DNA of 64,000 nt, from NCBI RefSeq assembly GCF_019139535.1, contig NZ_CP077073.1:1433501-1497500 (forward strand), read 5' to 3'. The notes under the pieces were generated by a model. The model worked only from the letters and a program-made list of their open reading frames with translations. It had not been told where the DNA came from and searched no databases. The stretch comes from Pseudomonas muyukensis. GTDB taxonomy: Bacteria; Pseudomonadota; Gammaproteobacteria; Pseudomonadales; Pseudomonadaceae. Positions 43,742 through 52,461 of this stretch are shown piece by piece (within the stretch, counting starts at the first letter, position 1; each line of letters opens with the position of its first letter). The position numbers were made by a program, and so were the translations under genes.

Positions 43742-44629
43742 TTAGTGCAAATCAGCCTCAGGTACCGTCAACTGTCGCGCAATATGCTCTGGCTGCCAGT
43801 GCCGGCGCGCCACGGCCAGCACCTCGGCCGGGCTGGCATTCACCAGTGCCGGGTCAGTCCGCTGCCCCAGCGCGCGCAATGCCCTGAGCAGCAACGGCGT
43901 GGCCTGGTCGGCCTCCAGCGGCGGCGAACGGTACGACTTGCCCAGCTTGTGCCCGTCGGGCTGCACGATCAGCGGAATATGCAGGTAGCGCGGCTGCGAG
44001 AAGCCCAGCAGCTCCTGCAGGTACAGCTGGCGCGGGGTGTTGTCCAGCAGGTCGGCGCCGCGCACGATATCGGTGACGCCCTGCCAGGCATCGTCCAGTA
44101 CCACGGCCAACTGGTAGGCATACAGCCCGTCGCGGCGCTGGATGACGAAGTCGCCCACCTCGCGGCCCAAGTGCTGTTCGAACGGGCCCTGGACGCGGTC
44201 GTTGAAACGGTAGATCAGCTCCGGCACCCGCAGGCGGATCGCCGCGCCTTCGCGGACGTGGCCGGCGTTGCGGCAAAAGCCGGGGTAGATGCCGTTGTGG
44301 CCTTCGAGCTGTTTGCGCGAGCAGGTGCAGGCGTAGGCCAGGCCCATGCTGAACAAACGCTCGACCACGGCGGCGTAGGCCTCGTGGCGCTGGCTCTGGA
44401 ACACCACCTCGCCGTCCCACTCCAGGCCGTAGCGCTCCAGGGTCTGCAGGATCGCGTCGCGTGCCCCGGGCATTTCCCGGGGCGGGTCGGTGTCTTCCAT
44501 GCGCAGCAACCAGCGGCCATCGACCGCGCGGGCGTCGAGCCAGGAGGCGAGGGCGGCCACCAGCGAGCCGAAATGCAGGAAACCGCTGGGGGTGGGGGCA
44601 AAGCGGCCGATGTAGCGGGAGTCGTTCAT
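43742..44629 (-). CDS. gluQ: Glutamyl-Q tRNA(Asp) synthetase
   Basis: GluQ-RS (295 residues) glutamylates queuosine in the tRNA-Asp anticodon loop. It is a truncated glutamyl-tRNA synthetase with the catalytic core only. The HIGH-like motif is TPSGFLHFGSL at about 13-23, zinc ligands are Cys101, Cys103, Tyr115 and Cys119, and KLGKS replaces KMSKS. No anticodon-binding domain is present, which identifies it as GluQ-RS rather than GltX. The ATG (MNDSRYIGRFAPTPSG) was chosen. dksA lies upstream on the same strand, the conserved dksA-gluQ order. Confidence 0.95.
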   Translation of the reverse strand: MNDSRYIGRFAPTPSGFLHFGSLVAALASWLDARAVDGRWLLRMEDTDPPREMPGARDAILQTLERYGLEWDGEVVFQSQRHEAYAAVVERLFSMGLAYACTCSRKQLEGHNGIYPGFCRNAGHVREGAAIRLRVPELIYRFNDRVQGPFEQHLGREVGDFVIQRRDGLYAYQLAVVLDDAWQGVTDIVRGADLLDNTPRQLYLQELLGFSQPRYLHIPLIVQPDGHKLGKSYRSPPLEADQATPLLLRALRALGQRTDPALVNASPAEVLAVARRHWQPEHIARQLTVPEADLH

Positions 44630-44653
44630 GGATTGCACAGCTATATAAATGAA

Positions 44654-44713
44654 GACGGGGCGTACCTATTGCAGGAGCGAGCAAGCCCGCCTCCACAACC
44701 AGTACGCCCCGTC
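44654..44713. promoter_or_regulatory. Long nested inverted repeat between dksA and gluQ
   Basis: GACGGGGCGTAC (44654-44665) and GTACGCCCCGTC (44702-44713) are perfect 12-base complements. The 36-base loop contains a smaller GC-rich stem (GGAGCGAGC / GCCCGCCTCC). It lies just after the dksA stop and before the gluQ start. It can act as dksA terminator or transcript attenuator into gluQ; there is no clear U-run. Confidence 0.6.
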
Positions 44714-44728
44714 TGCGAGGTTCTGGAA

Positions 44729-45172
44729 TCAGCCTTTACCGACAGTCTTTTCCTTCTTCTCGGCAATTTCCTTGCAGTCGAAGCACAGGTCGGCGGTCGG
44801 GCGGGCTTCGAGGCGGCGCAGGCCGATCTCGATGCCGCAGGACTCGCACCAGCCGTATTCGTCGGCCTTGATCTTGTCGAGGGTCTTGTCGATCTTCTTG
44901 ATCAGCTTGCGCTCGCGATCGCGGTTGCGCAGCTCCAGGGCGAACTCTTCCTCCTGGCTGGCACGGTCGGCCGGGTCGGGGAAGTTGGCTGCTTCGTCCT
45001 TCATGTGGTCCACGGTGCGATCCACACTGACCATCAGCTCGCCTTTCCAGGCATTGAGGAGCTTGGTGAAGTGTTTTTTCATGGGCTCGCCCATGTATTC
45101 CTCACCCTTGGTCTCTACGTAGGGCTCGACACCGTACATGGTCTGGACTTTTTGCTTTTCTACGGTGGACAT
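44729..45172 (-). CDS. dksA: RNA polymerase-binding transcription factor DksA
   Basis: DksA (147 residues) inserts a coiled coil in the RNA polymerase secondary channel and works with ppGpp in the stringent response. The coiled-coil tip has DPADRAS with Asp66, Asp69 and Ala71 (the tip residues needed for activity in E. coli). The C4 zinc finger is complete: Cys109, Cys112, Cys130 and Cys133. The ATG (MSTVEKQKVQTMYG) has GAGAGGCGG upstream. It is the zinc-containing form, not the zinc-free DksA2 found elsewhere in pseudomonads. Confidence 0.97.
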   Translation of the reverse strand: MSTVEKQKVQTMYGVEPYVETKGEEYMGEPMKKHFTKLLNAWKGELMVSVDRTVDHMKDEAANFPDPADRASQEEEFALELRNRDRERKLIKKIDKTLDKIKADEYGWCESCGIEIGLRRLEARPTADLCFDCKEIAEKKEKTVGKG

Positions 45173-45385
45173 GAATAGACCGCCTCTCACTCATCTGATC
45201 CAATGCGCAGGCTTGCTTCCATCTCCGGCGCCCGCCGGCCCTGCGACTGCGAGCCGCCGAACTTACCAGATAGATCCGGGGTGCGCTAGCCCGCGCTGTG
45301 CCTGCTATTGACAGCGGCGCGCGTGGCACGTTCGCTCCCGTGCGACGGTAGAATCAACAGTCTAGACCCAATTGAGAGAAGGCCC

Positions 45386-46558
45386 ATGGCTCAGCCACAC
45401 AGTGCGCGTAGTCGCGCCATCGAACCCTTCCACGTGATGGCCCTGCTGGCGCGCGCCAACGAGCTGCAGGCCGCAGGCCATGACGTGATCCATCTGGAGA
45501 TCGGCGAGCCGGACTTCACCACCGCCGCGCCGATCGTCGCCGCCGGCCAAGCCGCATTGGCCGCCGGCCACACCCGCTACACCGCGGCCCGTGGCTTGCC
45601 GCAACTGCGCGAGGCGATCGCCGGGTTCTATGGCCAGCGCTACGGCGTCGACCTCGACCCCGAGCGGGTGTTGATCACCCCTGGCGGTTCCGGAGCCTTG
45701 CTGCTGGCCAGCAGCCTGTTGGTCGACCCGGGCAAGCACTGGCTGCTGGCCGACCCGGGCTACCCGTGCAACCGGCATTTCCTGCGCCTGGTCGAAGGCG
45801 GCGCGCAGTTGGTGCCGGTCGGGCCGGAGGTCAACTACCAGCTGACCGCCGACCTGGTCGAACGCCATTGGGACAAGGACACCGTCGGCGCCTTGGTGGC
45901 CTCGCCGGCCAACCCGACCGGCACGGTGCTCGACCGCGATGAGCTGGCCAGCTTGTCCAGGGCCACCCGCGAGCGCCATGGCCACCTGGTGGTGGACGAG
46001 ATCTACCACGGCCTGACCTACGGCATGGACGCGCCCAGCGTGCTGGAAGTGGACGACCAGGCCTTTGTCCTGAACAGTTTTTCCAAATATTTCGGCATGA
46101 CCGGCTGGCGCCTGGGTTGGCTGGTGGCGCCGCCGTCGGCGGTCGCCGACCTGGAGAAGCTGGCGCAGAACCTCTACATCAGTGCCCCGAGCATGGCCCA
46201 GCATGCCGCGTTGGCGTGTTTCGAGGCCGAGACCCTGGCGATCCTCGAAGCGCGTCGCGGCGAGTTCGCCCGGCGCCGCGACTACCTGCTGCCGGCCTTG
46301 CGCGCGCTGGGCTTCGGCATCGCCGTCGAGCCCCAGGGCGCCTTCTATCTGTATGCCGATATCAGCGCGTTTGGCGGCGATGCCTTCGCGTTCTGCCGGC
46401 ATTTCCTCGAAACCGAGCACCTGGCCTTCACCCCGGGTCTGGACTTCGGCCGCCACCAGGCCGGGCACCATGTGCGCTTCGCCTACACCCAGAGCCTGCC
46501 GCGCCTGGAAGAGGCGGTGCAGCGTATTGCCCGTGGCTTGCAGAGCTGGCAGGGCTGA
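45386..46558 (+). CDS. Pyridoxal-phosphate aminotransferase (class I/II, aspartate-aminotransferase-like)
   Basis: The 390-residue enzyme is a class I/II aminotransferase. It starts [15 protein letters not shown] and has [49 protein letters not shown] and the PLP-lysine motif [16 protein letters not shown] with Lys234. FRYS-like arginine motifs sit near the C terminus (VRFAYTQ). Substrate is not set by the sequence. The ATG was chosen with GAGAGAAGG upstream. An aminotransferase gene occupies the same place beside dksA in P. aeruginosa. sfsA starts two bases after the stop. Confidence 0.9.
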   Translation: MAQPHSARSRAIEPFHVMALLARANELQAAGHDVIHLEIGEPDFTTAAPIVAAGQAALAAGHTRYTAARGLPQLREAIAGFYGQRYGVDLDPERVLITPGGSGALLLASSLLVDPGKHWLLADPGYPCNRHFLRLVEGGAQLVPVGPEVNYQLTADLVERHWDKDTVGALVASPANPTGTVLDRDELASLSRATRERHGHLVVDEIYHGLTYGMDAPSVLEVDDQAFVLNSFSKYFGMTGWRLGWLVAPPSAVADLEKLAQNLYISAPSMAQHAALACFEAETLAILEARRGEFARRRDYLLPALRALGFGIAVEPQGAFYLYADISAFGGDAFAFCRHFLETEHLAFTPGLDFGRHQAGHHVRFAYTQSLPRLEEAVQRIARGLQSWQG

Positions 46559-46560
46559 AC

Positions 46561-47274
46561 ATGTTGTTTCCCGTACTCGAACAAGCGCGCCTGCTGCGCC
46601 GCTACAAACGTTTCCTGGCCGATATCGAGCTGCCCAGTGGCGAGCAACTGACCATCCACTGCCCGAACACCGGGTCCATGCTCAACTGCATGCGCGAGGG
46701 CGGGCAGGTATGGTTCAGCCGCTCCAACGACCCCAAGCGCAAGCTGCCCGGCACCTGGGAGATCAGCGAGACGCCCCAGGGGCGGCTGGCCTGCGTCAAC
46801 ACCGGGCGGGCCAACGCCGTGGTCGAGGAGGCGCTGCGTGCCGGCGTCATCCGCGAGCTGGCCGGTTTCACCCTGCTCAAGCGTGAGGTGGCCTACGGCG
46901 AGGAGCGTAGCCGTATCGACTTCTATCTGGAGTTCGCCGATGGCTCCAAGGCTTATGTCGAGGTCAAGAGCGTGACCCTGGGCTACCCCGATACACCCGT
47001 GGCGGCCTTCCCCGATGCCGTTACCCAGCGTGGCGCCAAGCACCTGCGCGAGCTGGCTGCACTGGCCCGCCAAGGCATCCGCGCGGTGCAGTTGTACTGC
47101 GTGAACCTCACCGGCATCGAGGCCGTGCGCCCGGCGCAGGAAATCGACGCGGCCTACGCCCAGGCCTTGCGCGCCGCCGTAGCGCAGGGGGTCGAGGTGC
47201 TCGCCTACGGCACGCGCCTGGATGCCCGGCAACTGGTGCTCGACCGCCCCTTGCCGGTGTTGCTCAGCCCCTGA
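46561..47274 (+). CDS. sfsA: SfsA family protein (sugar fermentation stimulation protein A)
   Basis: The 237-residue product matches SfsA length and motifs: [15 protein letters not shown] (OB-like start), [21 protein letters not shown], then [24 protein letters not shown] and [12 protein letters not shown] with the nuclease-like Asp/Glu-x-Lys set, [15 protein letters not shown]. SfsA resembles a nucleic-acid-binding protein but its role is unsettled. The ATG ([14 protein letters not shown]) is two bases after the aminotransferase. Its last 11 bases overlap the converging Rieske gene. Confidence 0.92.
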   Translation: MLFPVLEQARLLRRYKRFLADIELPSGEQLTIHCPNTGSMLNCMREGGQVWFSRSNDPKRKLPGTWEISETPQGRLACVNTGRANAVVEEALRAGVIRELAGFTLLKREVAYGEERSRIDFYLEFADGSKAYVEVKSVTLGYPDTPVAAFPDAVTQRGAKHLRELAALARQGIRAVQLYCVNLTGIEAVRPAQEIDAAYAQALRAAVAQGVEVLAYGTRLDARQLVLDRPLPVLLSP

Positions 47275-47581
47275 GCCAGATACCCTGGCTGTCTTCCCGG
47301 CAGTCCAGGGCCTCCAGCCATTGGCCCTCGCACGGGCCGGCCACGCATTCGCCACTTTCTATAAGGAACAATGCCCCGTGATGGGCGCAGTGGATCAAGC
47401 TCGCGCTGTCGTCGAGAAAGCGGTCCGCTGCCCAGTTAAGCGGGATGCCGCGGTGCGGGCAGCGATTGCGGTACAGGTGGACCTTGCCCTGGCGGCGTAC
47501 GCCGAACAGCGGCTCACCCGCTACGCTGAAGGCGCGGCTGTGGCCTTCGGCGAGGTCGCTGGAGGCGCAGAGAAAATGCAT
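47264..47581 (-). CDS. Rieske [2Fe-2S] ferredoxin-like protein
   Basis: The 105-residue product is a lone Rieske domain. The cluster ligands are CPHRG (Cys41-x-His43) and CAHHG (Cys64-x-x-His67), with a following loop [10 protein letters not shown]. No signal peptide is seen, so it is cytoplasmic, probably a small electron carrier or a NirD/ferredoxin-type partner. The ATG ([13 protein letters not shown]) has no strong ribosome binding site in view. The 3' end overlaps sfsA by 11 bases in tail-to-tail orientation. Its promoter would share the AT-rich region near the Fur-like box at 47639. Confidence 0.83.
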   Translation of the reverse strand: MHFLCASSDLAEGHSRAFSVAGEPLFGVRRQGKVHLYRNRCPHRGIPLNWAADRFLDDSASLIHCAHHGALFLIESGECVAGPCEGQWLEALDCREDSQGIWLRG

Positions 47582-47638
47582 GGGCGGGGCTTCTTCCGGT
47601 CAAGTCGTGTGACAAAGGGATGGCTTGACGCTTCAATG

Positions 47639-47651
47639 CGAATAATTATCA
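47639..47651. promoter_or_regulatory. Fur-box-like site upstream of the heme transporter
   Basis: GCGAATAATTATC matches 11 of 13 positions of the core GATAAT-N-ATTATC. It overlaps a promoter with TTGACG at 47625-47630 and TATCAA at 47647-47652 (16-base spacer), about 92 bases upstream of the heme-binding protein start, so iron repression is expected. Confidence 0.55.
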
Positions 47652-47743
47652 AATTGCCCGCATGCGTCGCGCCAGGCTGTCTATGGTGCGCAACTGCGCC
47701 GTCGGCCACAAGGCATGCGGCTCGCCTTCTGTAAAGGAACCCG

Positions 47744-48628
47744 ATGATGCGCCGTCCCGTTGCCTTGATCGCCTTGTGCGCCGGCCTAGCCTTGACTACC
47801 CAGGCCCTGGCCACCGAACTGCCGCAGCGCTGGGTCAGTGCCGGTGGCGCCCTCAGCGAGTGGATCAGCGCCCTGGGTGGCGAGCCGCGCTTGGTCGGTG
47901 TCGATACCACCAGCCAGCACCCCGAGTCGCTCAAGGCGCTGCCGAGCATCGGCTACCAGCGCCAGCTGTCGGCCGAGGGCGTGCTCAGCCTGCGCCCGGA
48001 TGTGCTGGTGGGCACCGAGGAAATGGGGCCACCACCGGTGCTGGCGCAGATCCGCAAGGCCGGCGTGCGCGTCGAGCTGTTCTCCAGCAAGGCCGAGCTG
48101 GGTGCGGTGGAGGACAACCTCAAGCACCTCGGCGCGCTGCTGGGCAATGAACAGAAGGCCAGCGAACTGGCCGGCGACTATCGCCAGCGGCTGGAGCAGT
48201 TGCACAAGCAGGTCGCACAAGCCCAGGCCGGGCAGCAGGCGCCGGGCGTGCTGCTGCTGGTCGGGCATGCCGGTGCCAAGCCGATGATCGCCGGGCAGGG
48301 CACCGCGGGTGACTGGCTGCTACGCCAGGCCGGTGGTCGCAACCTGGCCGAGCATCAGGGCTACAAGAACTTCTCGGTAGAGGCCCTGGCCGCGTTGAAC
48401 CCCGATGTGCTGGTGTTCTCCGACCGTGCCCTCAGCGGCGAGCAGGCGTTGCAGGCGCTGCTCAAGGAAAACCCGGCCCTGGCGGCCTCGCGGGCGGTGC
48501 GTGAGCAGCGCCTGGTGTCGCTCGACCCGACGCTGTTGGTCGGTGGCCTGGGCCCGCGCCTGCCGGTCACGTTGCAGGAGCTGGCCGGCAGCTTCTATCC
48601 CGCGGCCAAGGCGCGCCTCAAGCCATGA
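47744..48628 (+). CDS. hmuT: Heme ABC transporter, periplasmic heme-binding protein
   Basis: The 294-residue protein has a signal peptide (MMRRPVALIALCAGLALTTQALA) and a type III periplasmic binding fold: VDTTSQHPESLKALPSIGYQRQLSAEGVLSLRPDVLVG, then a long helix and LLVGHAGAKPMIAGQGTAGDWLLRQAGG. Tyr and other residues that commonly bind heme (YQR, KALPSIGY) are in place. It is the PhuT/HmuT type. Two adjacent ATGs (47744 and 47747) share the AAAGGAAC ribosome binding site. Its stop overlaps the permease start by four bases. Confidence 0.9.
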   Translation: MMRRPVALIALCAGLALTTQALATELPQRWVSAGGALSEWISALGGEPRLVGVDTTSQHPESLKALPSIGYQRQLSAEGVLSLRPDVLVGTEEMGPPPVLAQIRKAGVRVELFSSKAELGAVEDNLKHLGALLGNEQKASELAGDYRQRLEQLHKQVAQAQAGQQAPGVLLLVGHAGAKPMIAGQGTAGDWLLRQAGGRNLAEHQGYKNFSVEALAALNPDVLVFSDRALSGEQALQALLKENPALAASRAVREQRLVSLDPTLLVGGLGPRLPVTLQELAGSFYPAAKARLKP

Positions 48629-49662
48629 GGCAGCGGGTCCAGCCGCGCACGCTGTTCATTGTCCTGGCCGTGCTGTGCCTGTTGGCGGTCTGGCTGTCGC
48701 TGGCGCTGGGGCCGGTCAGCCTGCCGCTGTTCGATACCCTGCGCGCCGGCATGCGGCTGTTCGGCCTGCCGCTGGCGGCCGATGGCCTGGAGCAGGCCGA
48801 ACTGATCCTGGGGCAGATTCGCCTGCCGCGCACCTTGCTGGGCCTGGCGGTTGGCGCGGTGCTGGCGCTTTCGGGCGTGGCGATGCAGGGGTTGTTCCGC
48901 AACCCGCTGGCCGACCCGGGGCTGGTGGGGGTGGCCAGCGGCGCGGCGCTGGGTGCGGCGCTGGCGATCGTCGGTGGCAGTTGGCTGGGGGGGATCCCCG
49001 AATGGTTCGCGCCTTACGTGCTGTCGCTCTGTGCCTTCGTCGGCGGCCTGGGGGTGACGGCGCTGGTCTATCGCCTGGGGCGGCGCGACGGGCAGACCAA
49101 CGTGGCGACCATGCTGCTGGCCGGTATTGCCATGACCGCCCTGGGGGGCTCGGCGGTGGGGCTGTTCACCTACCTCGCCGACGACGCCACCCTGCGTACT
49201 CTGACCTTCTGGAACCTGGGCAGCCTCAACGGCGCCAGCTACGAGCGGCTATGGCCATTGCTGCTGGTGGCGGCGGCGGTAGCGCTATGGTTGCCGCGCA
49301 GGGCCCAGGCGCTCAACGCCTTGCTGCTGGGTGAGTCGGAGGCGCGCCACCTGGGTATCGAAGTGGAGGCGCTCAAGCGCGAACTGGTGTTCTGCACCGC
49401 CCTGGGTGTCGGCGCGGCAGTGGCCGCCGCCGGGTTGATCGGCTTCATCGGCCTGGTGGTGCCGCACCTGGTGCGGCTGGTGGCCGGGCCAGACCACCGG
49501 GTGCTGCTGCCCGCCTCGTTGCTGGCCGGCGGCACGCTGCTGCTGTTCGCCGACCTGATCGCGCGCCTGGCGCTGGCCCCGGCAGAGCTGCCAATCGGCA
49601 TCGTCACGGCCTTCATCGGTGCGCCGTTCTTCCTGTTCCTGCTGGTGAAGGTGCGCAACTGA
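48625..49662 (+). CDS. hmuU: Heme ABC transporter, permease
   Basis: The 345-residue FecCD-family permease (PhuU/HmuU type) has about ten membrane helices. Family motifs are [45 protein letters not shown] and the ABC-contact region [20 protein letters not shown], followed by [23 protein letters not shown]. It moves heme across the inner membrane. The ATG overlaps the preceding stop (ATGA), and the next gene starts at the last base of the stop (TGATG). Confidence 0.93.
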   Translation: MRQRVQPRTLFIVLAVLCLLAVWLSLALGPVSLPLFDTLRAGMRLFGLPLAADGLEQAELILGQIRLPRTLLGLAVGAVLALSGVAMQGLFRNPLADPGLVGVASGAALGAALAIVGGSWLGGIPEWFAPYVLSLCAFVGGLGVTALVYRLGRRDGQTNVATMLLAGIAMTALGGSAVGLFTYLADDATLRTLTFWNLGSLNGASYERLWPLLLVAAAVALWLPRRAQALNALLLGESEARHLGIEVEALKRELVFCTALGVGAAVAAAGLIGFIGLVVPHLVRLVAGPDHRVLLPASLLAGGTLLLFADLIARLALAPAELPIGIVTAFIGAPFFLFLLVKVRN

Positions 49663-50429
49663 TGCTCGATGTTCAAGGCCTGTCTCTTGTGCGCGGCGGC
49701 ACTGAAGTACTGCGCGATATCAACCTGGCCTTGAGGCCTGGGCAGATCCTTGGCGTGCTCGGGCCCAATGGCGCAGGCAAGAGCAGCTTGCTTGGCGCGC
49801 TGTGTGGTGAGTTGGCCCCCGCTGCCGGGCGTGTGCAGCTCGATGGGCGCGCGCTGCACGAGTGGACCGGGCAGCAGCGTGCCCGGCGCCTGGCGGTATT
49901 GCCGCAGGCCTCCAGCCTAGGGTTCGCCTTCAGTGTCGAGGAGGTGGTCGGCCTGGGCCGTCTGCCCCATGCCAGTGGCCGCCAGCGCGACGGCGAGATC
50001 GTTGCCGCAGCGCTGGCGGCGGCAGACGCCCAGCACCTGGTGGCGCGCAGCTACCTGGCGCTGTCCGGTGGCGAGCGCCAGCGTGTGCACCTGGCCCGCG
50101 TGCTGGCCCAGCTGTGGCCGGGCGAGGCCGGTACCACGCTGTTGCTCGACGAGCCAACCTCCGCGCTCGACCCGTTGCACCAGCACACTACCCTGCAAGC
50201 CGTGCGCGACTTCGCCGACCGTGGCGCGGCAGTGCTGGTGATCCTGCATGACCTCAACCTGGCGGCGCGCTACTGTGACCATATCCTGCTGCTGGAGCAG
50301 GGCCGTTGCCATGCGCTGGATACCCCCGAACAGGTGTTGACTCCGGTGGCGCTGCGCGCGGTGTTCGGTATCGATGTGCTGGTGCAAGCGCACCCGGAGC
50401 GCGGCCATCCGCTGATCATCACTCGCTAG
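49662..50429 (+). CDS. hmuV: Heme ABC transporter, ATP-binding protein
   Basis: The 255-residue ATPase has Walker [10 protein letters not shown], the Q-loop [11 protein letters not shown], the signature [18 protein letters not shown], Walker [19 protein letters not shown] and the switch His in [10 protein letters not shown]. It is the HmuV/PhuV type by order and length. It energises HmuU and completes the hmuTUV set. The stop is 12 bases before the ChaN-family gene, in the same operon. Confidence 0.94.
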   Translation: MLDVQGLSLVRGGTEVLRDINLALRPGQILGVLGPNGAGKSSLLGALCGELAPAAGRVQLDGRALHEWTGQQRARRLAVLPQASSLGFAFSVEEVVGLGRLPHASGRQRDGEIVAAALAAADAQHLVARSYLALSGGERQRVHLARVLAQLWPGEAGTTLLLDEPTSALDPLHQHTTLQAVRDFADRGAAVLVILHDLNLAARYCDHILLLEQGRCHALDTPEQVLTPVALRAVFGIDVLVQAHPERGHPLIITR

Positions 50430-50441
50430 GAGCCATTCGCC

Positions 50442-51335
50442 ATGCGCCATCCCTTGTTGTCCGGCTTGTCCATCTGCCTGGCGCTGGCGCTCGGCGGTTG
50501 CCAGGCAAGTCTGCCACCCGTGCCGGCCTGGCAGGGTAGCGAGGGCCGCGACAACGTCCAGTTGGGGCAGATCATCGAATTGTCCAGCGGCCAGGCATTG
50601 AGCCCCGGGCAACTGGTCCAGCGCCTGGCCGATGCGCCACGGGTGCTGGTGGGTGAAAAGCACGACAACCCCGACCACCACCGCCTGCAGCTCTGGTTGC
50701 TGCGCGCCCTGGAGAGCCGCCGGCCGCAGGGCAGCCTGCTGCTGGAAATGCTCGAGCCGCAGCAGCAGGCCCTGGTCGATGCGCAGAAAGGTAGGGCATC
50801 GCCGGTAGCCGACCTGCCCAAGGCACTCAACTGGCAACCAGGCTGGGATTGGGCGCTGTACGGGCCGATCGTTCGGGAAGCCTTGGGCCAACCTTATCTT
50901 CTGCTGGCGGCGAACTTGTCACCCGATGAAGTCCGTCAGGCCTATCGCCAGCCAGCGACTCCGCCGGGCGAGCGCTCCAATACGCCGACCGTGGTACAGG
51001 CGCTGCTGGCACAGGTGCGCGCCGGCCACTGCAACCTGCTGCCGCAAAGCCAGCTGCCGGCGATGCTGGCGGTGCAGCAGCAGCGCGACCGACGTATCGC
51101 CGAGCGGCTGCTGGCCGCGCCGCAACCGGCATTGCTGCTTACCGGCAGCTACCATGCGCGCAAGGACCTGGGCGTCCCCCTGCACCTGGCCGATCTTGAT
51201 GCCACGGCCGAGGGCAAGGTGCTGTTGCTGACTGAGGTGGGGGAGGCGGTCGAGCCGGGCATGGCCGACTATGTCTGGTACACCCCGGCGACACCGGAGC
51301 AGGACTACTGCGCCCAACTGCGCAAGGCACACTGA
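50442..51335 (+). CDS. ChaN-family iron-regulated lipoprotein (PhuW-like)
   Basis: The 297-residue protein has a lipobox LALGGC with the acylated Cys at residue 20, so it is an outer-membrane or periplasmic lipoprotein. The ChaN domain shows RVLVGEKHDNPDHHRLQLWLLRAL, SLLLEMLEPQQQALVD, then LLLTGSYHARKDLGVPLHL. ChaN relatives bind heme through Tyr/His and accompany heme ABC genes (PhuW in P. aeruginosa). The ATG (MRHPLLSGLSICLALAL) has AGGAGCC upstream. It ends the heme operon, 12 bases after hmuV. Confidence 0.85.
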   Translation: MRHPLLSGLSICLALALGGCQASLPPVPAWQGSEGRDNVQLGQIIELSSGQALSPGQLVQRLADAPRVLVGEKHDNPDHHRLQLWLLRALESRRPQGSLLLEMLEPQQQALVDAQKGRASPVADLPKALNWQPGWDWALYGPIVREALGQPYLLLAANLSPDEVRQAYRQPATPPGERSNTPTVVQALLAQVRAGHCNLLPQSQLPAMLAVQQQRDRRIAERLLAAPQPALLLTGSYHARKDLGVPLHLADLDATAEGKVLLLTEVGEAVEPGMADYVWYTPATPEQDYCAQLRKAH

Positions 51336-51344
51336 ATCGCGGGC

Positions 51345-51459
51345 AAAAAAAGACCCGGCAAAGTGCCGGGTCAATAACCGTGATTAGCCTGATGAGGAGA
51401 TAATCTGAGCGTCCGAACCAGGGAGCATTCAGTTTATCCAACCAGTCTCGCGACCAGTT
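51345..51459 (-). ncRNA. prrF: PrrF iron-responsive small RNA
   Basis: On the minus strand the RNA begins AACTGGTCGCGAGACTGG next to the Fur box. It carries the PrrF core CTCCTCATCAGGCTAATCACGG (at about 51378-51400, shown in part: CTCATCAGGCTAATCACGG). It ends with GACCCGGCA-CTT-TGCCGGGTC and seven T residues. Length is about 115 bases, as for PrrF1/2 of P. aeruginosa. PrrF represses iron-using proteins such as superoxide dismutase and succinate dehydrogenase when iron is low. Only one copy is seen, so the PrrF1-PrrF2 tandem (and PrrH) of P. aeruginosa is absent here. Both ends are inferred. Confidence 0.93.
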
Positions 51460-51461
51460 GT

Positions 51462-51480
51462 GATAATCATAACGATTCTC
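51462..51480 (-). promoter_or_regulatory. Fur box at the prrF promoter
   Basis: The minus-strand sequence GAGAATCGTTATGATTATC matches the 19-base Fur consensus at 14 positions. It lies just upstream of the RNA start, where bound Fur would block transcription in iron-rich cells. Confidence 0.85.
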
Positions 51481-51507
51481 ATTTCGCAGTCAATGCCTTT
51501 TGCCAAT

Positions 51508-51786
51508 TTATTTTTCGTTCTTCTGTGGCAGGCACTTGGCATCGAGTTGTTGGTTGAGCGCCTGCTTGCGTTCGGCAGGCAGGTCGTTCCAGTGCATGTC
51601 CAGCAGGGCGCCCTCGATGGCGTACAACAACACCTTCGAAGCCCGGAAGCCCCGCGTTCTCACCGCCTGGTAGGCACCCACCGCGCCGAGCCGGCGCAAG
51701 TCCGATGCACTGTGGATCCCGACAGCGTGCAGCCATTGCGCGGAGGTCTTGCCAAGGTTTTTCAGATGCTGCAATTCATCGTTCAT
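51508..51786 (-). CDS. TfoX C-terminal domain protein
   Basis: The 92-residue product is a single TfoX_C domain: MNDELQHLKNLGKTSAQWLHAVGIHSASDLRRLGAVGAYQAVR and SKVLLYAIEGALLDMHWNDLPAERKQALNQQL. It has a helix-hairpin-helix-like start (NLGKTSAQWL) and no N-terminal TfoX domain. Function is unknown; competence regulation is not implied. The ATG has AAGGAGG close upstream (GCAAGGAGGCTCG). It ends 28 bases before the prrF Fur box, and it is transcribed towards it. Confidence 0.85.
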   Translation of the reverse strand: MNDELQHLKNLGKTSAQWLHAVGIHSASDLRRLGAVGAYQAVRTRGFRASKVLLYAIEGALLDMHWNDLPAERKQALNQQLDAKCLPQKNEK

Positions 51787-51915
51787 CGAGCCTCCTTGCG
51801 ATGGCTGAACGGGTCTTGTGGATAAATCGCGAGCAGGTCAGTGAGGAGTGTAGCGGGGCTTGGCAATTACGCGGCCTTTTGCCATACGCCGCCGACAGGC
51901 TGCCAGCGGTACGTA

Positions 51916-52003
51916 CTGTAGGAGCCAGCGTTGCTGGCGAACCCGCCGCCCCGCTGACGATTAGTCGAGAAACGGTTCGCCAGCAACGCTGGCTCCTACA
52001 GGC
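51916..52003. repeat. Inverted pair of REP elements
   Basis: CTGTAGGAGCCAGCGTTGCT, followed by GGCGAA, and TTCGCCAGCAACGCTGGCTC, followed by CTACAGG, flank a 33-base spacer. It is placed between tfoX-type and pentapeptide genes, at the 3' end of the latter. Confidence 0.88.
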
Positions 52004-52013
52004 AAGGTCGGGG

Positions 52014-52361
52014 TCAGCGGGTGGTGCGATAGCGCATGCGTGTGCCGAATTTCACCGACATCAGGATCTCGTCGGCGCTCAGTTCGGCGGGGAAGTAGGT
52101 TCCGGAAATCTGCGCATGGGCCAGGCTCGCGCCTTCCAGGCCGTTCTCGCGCAGGTCCAGGCCACGCAGGTCGGCAGCGCGGAAGTAGGCGTCGGTGAAG
52201 TCGATGCCCCGCACATCCAGGGCGCGCAGGTCGAGGCCGCGGAAATCGCCACCGCGAAAATCAATGGAGGGGTGCGCGGCCTTGACCCGGTTGAACTCGG
52301 CGATCTTCTCGTCGCGGACCAGGGTGAAAAGCACGTTGTCCAGCTGACGGGGTTGATTCAT
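52014..52361 (-). CDS. Pentapeptide-repeat protein
   Basis: The 115-residue product has a helical start (MNQPRQLDNVLFTLVRDEKIAEFN) and then consecutive pentapeptides of the A(D/N)LXX type between about residues 33 and 85: DFRGGDFRGLDLRALDVRGI, DFTDAYFRAADLRGLDLREN, GLEGASLAHAQISGTYF. These form a right-handed quadrilateral beta helix. Function is unknown; Qnr-type gyrase protection needs a longer helix with loops and is not suggested here. The minus-strand ATG has GGAGGCGCCGCC upstream. Confidence 0.83.
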   Translation of the reverse strand: MNQPRQLDNVLFTLVRDEKIAEFNRVKAAHPSIDFRGGDFRGLDLRALDVRGIDFTDAYFRAADLRGLDLRENGLEGASLAHAQISGTYFPAELSADEILMSVKFGTRMRYRTTR

Positions 52362-52461
52362 GGCGGCGCCTCCTCCGTGGGGTGTGATGATATTGTAATG
52401 ACATCACTGGAGGGGCGCCGGACTTCAGGCGTGAACTGTCGACTGCTTCACGCCTTGTGGC

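Noticed and set aside
51335..51508. Search for a second, tandem PrrF copy
   Set aside because: Only one PrrF core and one Fur box of this type are present in the gap.
52014..52361. Qnr-like quinolone protection by the pentapeptide protein
   Set aside because: The repeat stretch is too short and lacks the loops of Qnr proteins, so no resistance role is claimed.
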